NCBI GenBank assembly: GCA_945957335.1
Contig: CAMFLJ010000220.1
Coordinates: forward strand, 1-6,531
Direction of reading: 5' to 3'
DNA length: 6,531 nt
From: an uncultured Actinomycetes bacterium
GTDB lineage: Bacteria > Actinomycetota > Acidimicrobiia > Acidimicrobiales > Acidimicrobilacustridaceae
The translations under genes and the position numbers were made by a program. The notes beneath the pieces were generated by a model. That model was not told where the DNA came from. It did not search any database and was given only the letters and a program-made list of their open reading frames with translations. Of the stretch, positions 4,348-6,531 are shown in pieces; within the stretch, counting starts at the first letter, position 1, and each line of letters starts with the position of its first letter.

Positions 4348-6531
4348 ATGACCGCCACCCCGCCACCAACGCCGGCCGACGAGCTCGACGGGCCGGGCGC
4401 CGAGGCGTACGGGACCCTGCTGAAGGCGGCGCTCGACCAGGTCCCCGCCAGCTCGGTGATGGTGTTCGACCGGGACCTCGTCTACCGGGTCGCCCGGGGC
4501 GGCGCCCTGGCGCCTCGAGGCTTCGACCCGGCCCGGGTCGAGGGCCATCCGGTGCAGGAGGTCCTGGCCGACCGGTGGCCGATCTACGAGGACGCCTACG
4601 TCGGCGCCCTCGAGGGCCGATCGAGCCGGTTCGAGGTGACCTCGCCCGACGGCACCCGGATCTTCGAGATCCACACCGCCCCCCTGCGCGACGACACCGA
4701 TGCCGTGTCCGGCGGCATCTCCGTCGCGGTCGACGTCACCGAGCCGGCCCGCCAGGTGGCGGAGCTGGCCATCTCCGAGGAGCGGTGGCGGCGCACCATG
4801 GAGGACGCGCCGATCGCCATGATGATCGTGTCACCGGAGGGCGGGTTCCTCGACGTGAACCCGGCAGCCTGCGCGCTCTACGGCCGCGAGCGGTCCGAGC
4901 TGCTCTCGTTGACGTGGCAGGAGCTGACCCACCCCGACGACCTCGACAAGGGGCTGGGAGACGTCGCCGACCTCCTCGCCGGGCGGATCGACAGCATCCG
5001 CGTGCGCAAGCGCTTCGTGAGGTCCGACGGCTCGGTCATGCACGCCGACCTCTCGGTGAGCCCCATCCGCGATGCCGGGGGCGAAGCGCTCTTCCAGGTC
5101 GCCCAGATGGTCGACGTCACCGAGCAGGTGCGCTCCGAGGAGCGGCTCCGTCGCAGCGAGGACGAGCTGCGGATGATCCTCGACTCGTCGCCCGACGCCA
5201 TCGTGCGCCTCGACGGTGAGGGCCGGATCCTCTTCGTGAACGCAACCGTCGGGGCCAACGGCATCATCGACACCGAGGGCCTCGTCGGGAGCTACTTCGC
5301 CGACTTCGCCCCGCCTGACGCGAACGACGACTGGGGCGACCACATCCGAGCCGTCTTCGCCACCGGCGAGGCCGTCTCCTTCGAGATCCAGGTGGGTGAG
5401 GTCTGGGGCAACGCCTGGTGGGACGTGCGCATCGTGCCGACGCTCGACGAGCGAGGCCAGGTCACCCACGTCACCGTCCTGGCACGCGACATCAGCTCGC
5501 AGAAGCACGCCGAGCTGGCCCTGCTGGACGCCGCCACCCACGACCCGCTCACCGGCCTGGCCAACCGGGCCGAGCTGTACAGCGAGATCGAGCGGGCCCT
5601 CTCGGCCTCGGCCCGGTCGGGGGCCGCGACCGCGGTCATGATGCTCGACCTCGACCGGTTCAAGGGCGTCAATGACTCGCTCGGCCACGCCACCGGCGAC
5701 GGGCTGCTCCTCGCCGCGGCGCGTCGGATCCAGGCCACGGTCCGGGGCGGCGACATGGCCGGGCGCCTCGGGGGCGACGAGTTCGTGGTCGTGATGCGCG
5801 ACCTGGCCGACCCGACCGAGTCGGCGCGCGTCGCCGAGCGCCTCGTCGCCGCGTTCCGCGAGCCGATGGCCGTCGGCGACCTGGCCCTGGTCACCACCGC
5901 CAGCGTGGGGCTCACCGTGGCCGACGCGGAGAGCGCCACCGACCCGGCGCGCCTGCTCGACGAGGCCGACACCGCCCTCTACGCGGCGAAGCAGTCGGGC
6001 CGCGACCGGCTCTCGTACTTCGACGACGCCCTGCGCACCGTCGTCGACGCCCGGCGGCGCACCGAGGACGAGCTCCGCCACGCCCTCGACCGGGGTGAGC
6101 TCGAGCTGTGGTTCCAGCCCGAGATCGACCTCGCCACCGGTCGTGTGCGCGCCGCTGAGGCCCTGCTGCGCTGGCGCCACCCCTCCGGCGAGCTCATGGC
6201 CGCCGAGCGGTTCATCCACGTGGCCGAGGAGTCGGGGCTCATCCTCGACATCGGCGACTGGGTCGTGCGCGAGGCGTGCCGCCAGGCGGCGTCGTGGGCC
6301 GCGGACCGTCCCGAGGACCCGCCCGTGGTGCGGGTGAACCTCTCGCTCGCCCAGCTCAGCGACGTCGAGCTGGGGGCCACGGTGAGGGGTGCGCTCCACG
6401 CGGCCGGGTTGCCGGCCCACCTGCTGTGCGTCGAGGTCGACGAGGGCACGCTCCTGCGGAGCGCGGCCGTGACGGCCGAGGCGCTCGCCGCCCTGCGCGA
6501 GATGGGCGTGCTGGTGGCCGTCGACGCCTTC
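4348..6531 (+). CDS. Soluble PAS-PAS-PAS-GGDEF-EAL c-di-GMP protein (3' end outside window)
   Basis: The frame runs open for 728 residues and is cut by the window edge. Three PAS-like sensory regions occupy about 21-135, 142-262 and 268-388. Each ends in the usual D-[VI]-[TS] tail (DVTEPAR, DVTEQVR, DISSQKH). The GGDEF domain (about 391-558) looks catalytically complete: DPLTGLANR (399-407), LDLDRFKGVNDSLGH (433-447) and GGDEF (475-479). RGGD (466-469) is 5 residues before GGDEF, the spacing of the product-inhibition site. The EAL domain starts near 572 and keeps EALLRW (604-609), Asn664 (VNLS), Glu696 and Glu699 (CVEVDEGT). The DDFG loop reads VDAF (725-728), with Ala727 in place of the second Asp. 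No membrane segment or signal peptide is seen, so it is cytoplasmic. Predicted to synthesise c-di-GMP under PAS control; EAL phosphodiesterase activity is doubtful. The PAS ligands are not recognisable. Roughly 100-150 more residues are expected beyond the window. Confidence 0.93.
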   Translation, partial: MTATPPPTPADELDGPGAEAYGTLLKAALDQVPASSVMVFDRDLVYRVARGGALAPRGFDPARVEGHPVQEVLADRWPIYEDAYVGALEGRSSRFEVTSPDGTRIFEIHTAPLRDDTDAVSGGISVAVDVTEPARQVAELAISEERWRRTMEDAPIAMMIVSPEGGFLDVNPAACALYGRERSELLSLTWQELTHPDDLDKGLGDVADLLAGRIDSIRVRKRFVRSDGSVMHADLSVSPIRDAGGEALFQVAQMVDVTEQVRSEERLRRSEDELRMILDSSPDAIVRLDGEGRILFVNATVGANGIIDTEGLVGSYFADFAPPDANDDWGDHIRAVFATGEAVSFEIQVGEVWGNAWWDVRIVPTLDERGQVTHVTVLARDISSQKHAELALLDAATHDPLTGLANRAELYSEIERALSASARSGAATAVMMLDLDRFKGVNDSLGHATGDGLLLAAARRIQATVRGGDMAGRLGGDEFVVVMRDLADPTESARVAERLVAAFREPMAVGDLALVTTASVGLTVADAESATDPARLLDEADTALYAAKQSGRDRLSYFDDALRTVVDARRRTEDELRHALDRGELELWFQPEIDLATGRVRAAEALLRWRHPSGELMAAERFIHVAEESGLILDIGDWVVREACRQAASWAADRPEDPPVVRVNLSLAQLSDVELGATVRGALHAAGLPAHLLCVEVDEGTLLRSAAVTAEALAALREMGVLVAVDAF

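Noticed and set aside
4831..6420. Minus-strand open frame of 529 codons opposite the PAS-GGDEF-EAL gene
   Set aside because: It mirrors the codons of a recognisable multi-domain protein on the plus strand and has no motif of its own.

Overview
The window is about 70% GC or higher (by eye) with very strong G/C third-position bias. Its genes match a high-GC actinobacterium. The Zwf wording and the combination of a sulfotransferase with a soluble PAS-GGDEF-EAL protein would suit an Acidimicrobiia-type lineage, but that placement is inference. No rRNA, tRNA, CRISPR array, insertion sequence or phage gene is visible. The genes look chromosomal and housekeeping or regulatory in nature.

Layout. At 1-440 (+) is the C-terminal half of a pirin-family protein. 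It converges on a sulfotransferase-family gene at 532-1683 (-). The 91-base gap between them holds a striking 52-base palindrome (457-508). The sulfotransferase is divergent from zwf, glucose-6-phosphate dehydrogenase, at 1845-3311 (+). They share a 161-base upstream region, the longest gene-free stretch in the window. Next come an MBL-fold hydrolase related to RNase Z (3403-4227, +) and a large soluble c-di-GMP protein with three PAS-like regions, a GGDEF and an EAL domain (4348 to the window end, +, truncated). The three + strand genes are separated by gaps of 91 and 120 bases. Each gap contains possible terminator or operator hairpins, so they look like single transcription units rather than a tight operon.

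Function. Zwf feeds the oxidative pentose phosphate pathway and makes NADPH. The sulfotransferase would move a sulfuryl group from PAPS to an unknown acceptor. The MBL protein has all the metal ligands of the RNase Z class but lacks room for the tRNA-binding arm, so it is probably a small-molecule hydrolase. The last protein should make c-di-GMP through an intact GGDEF domain with an intact RxxD inhibitory site. The visible part of its EAL domain has lost one of the two aspartates of the DDFG loop. No shared pathway links the five genes.

The points most worth a second look are the palindrome, whose four arm mismatches become three G-U pairs plus one G-G only in the minus-strand RNA, and the DAF substitution in the EAL domain. 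I did not find a convincing new multi-gene system here.
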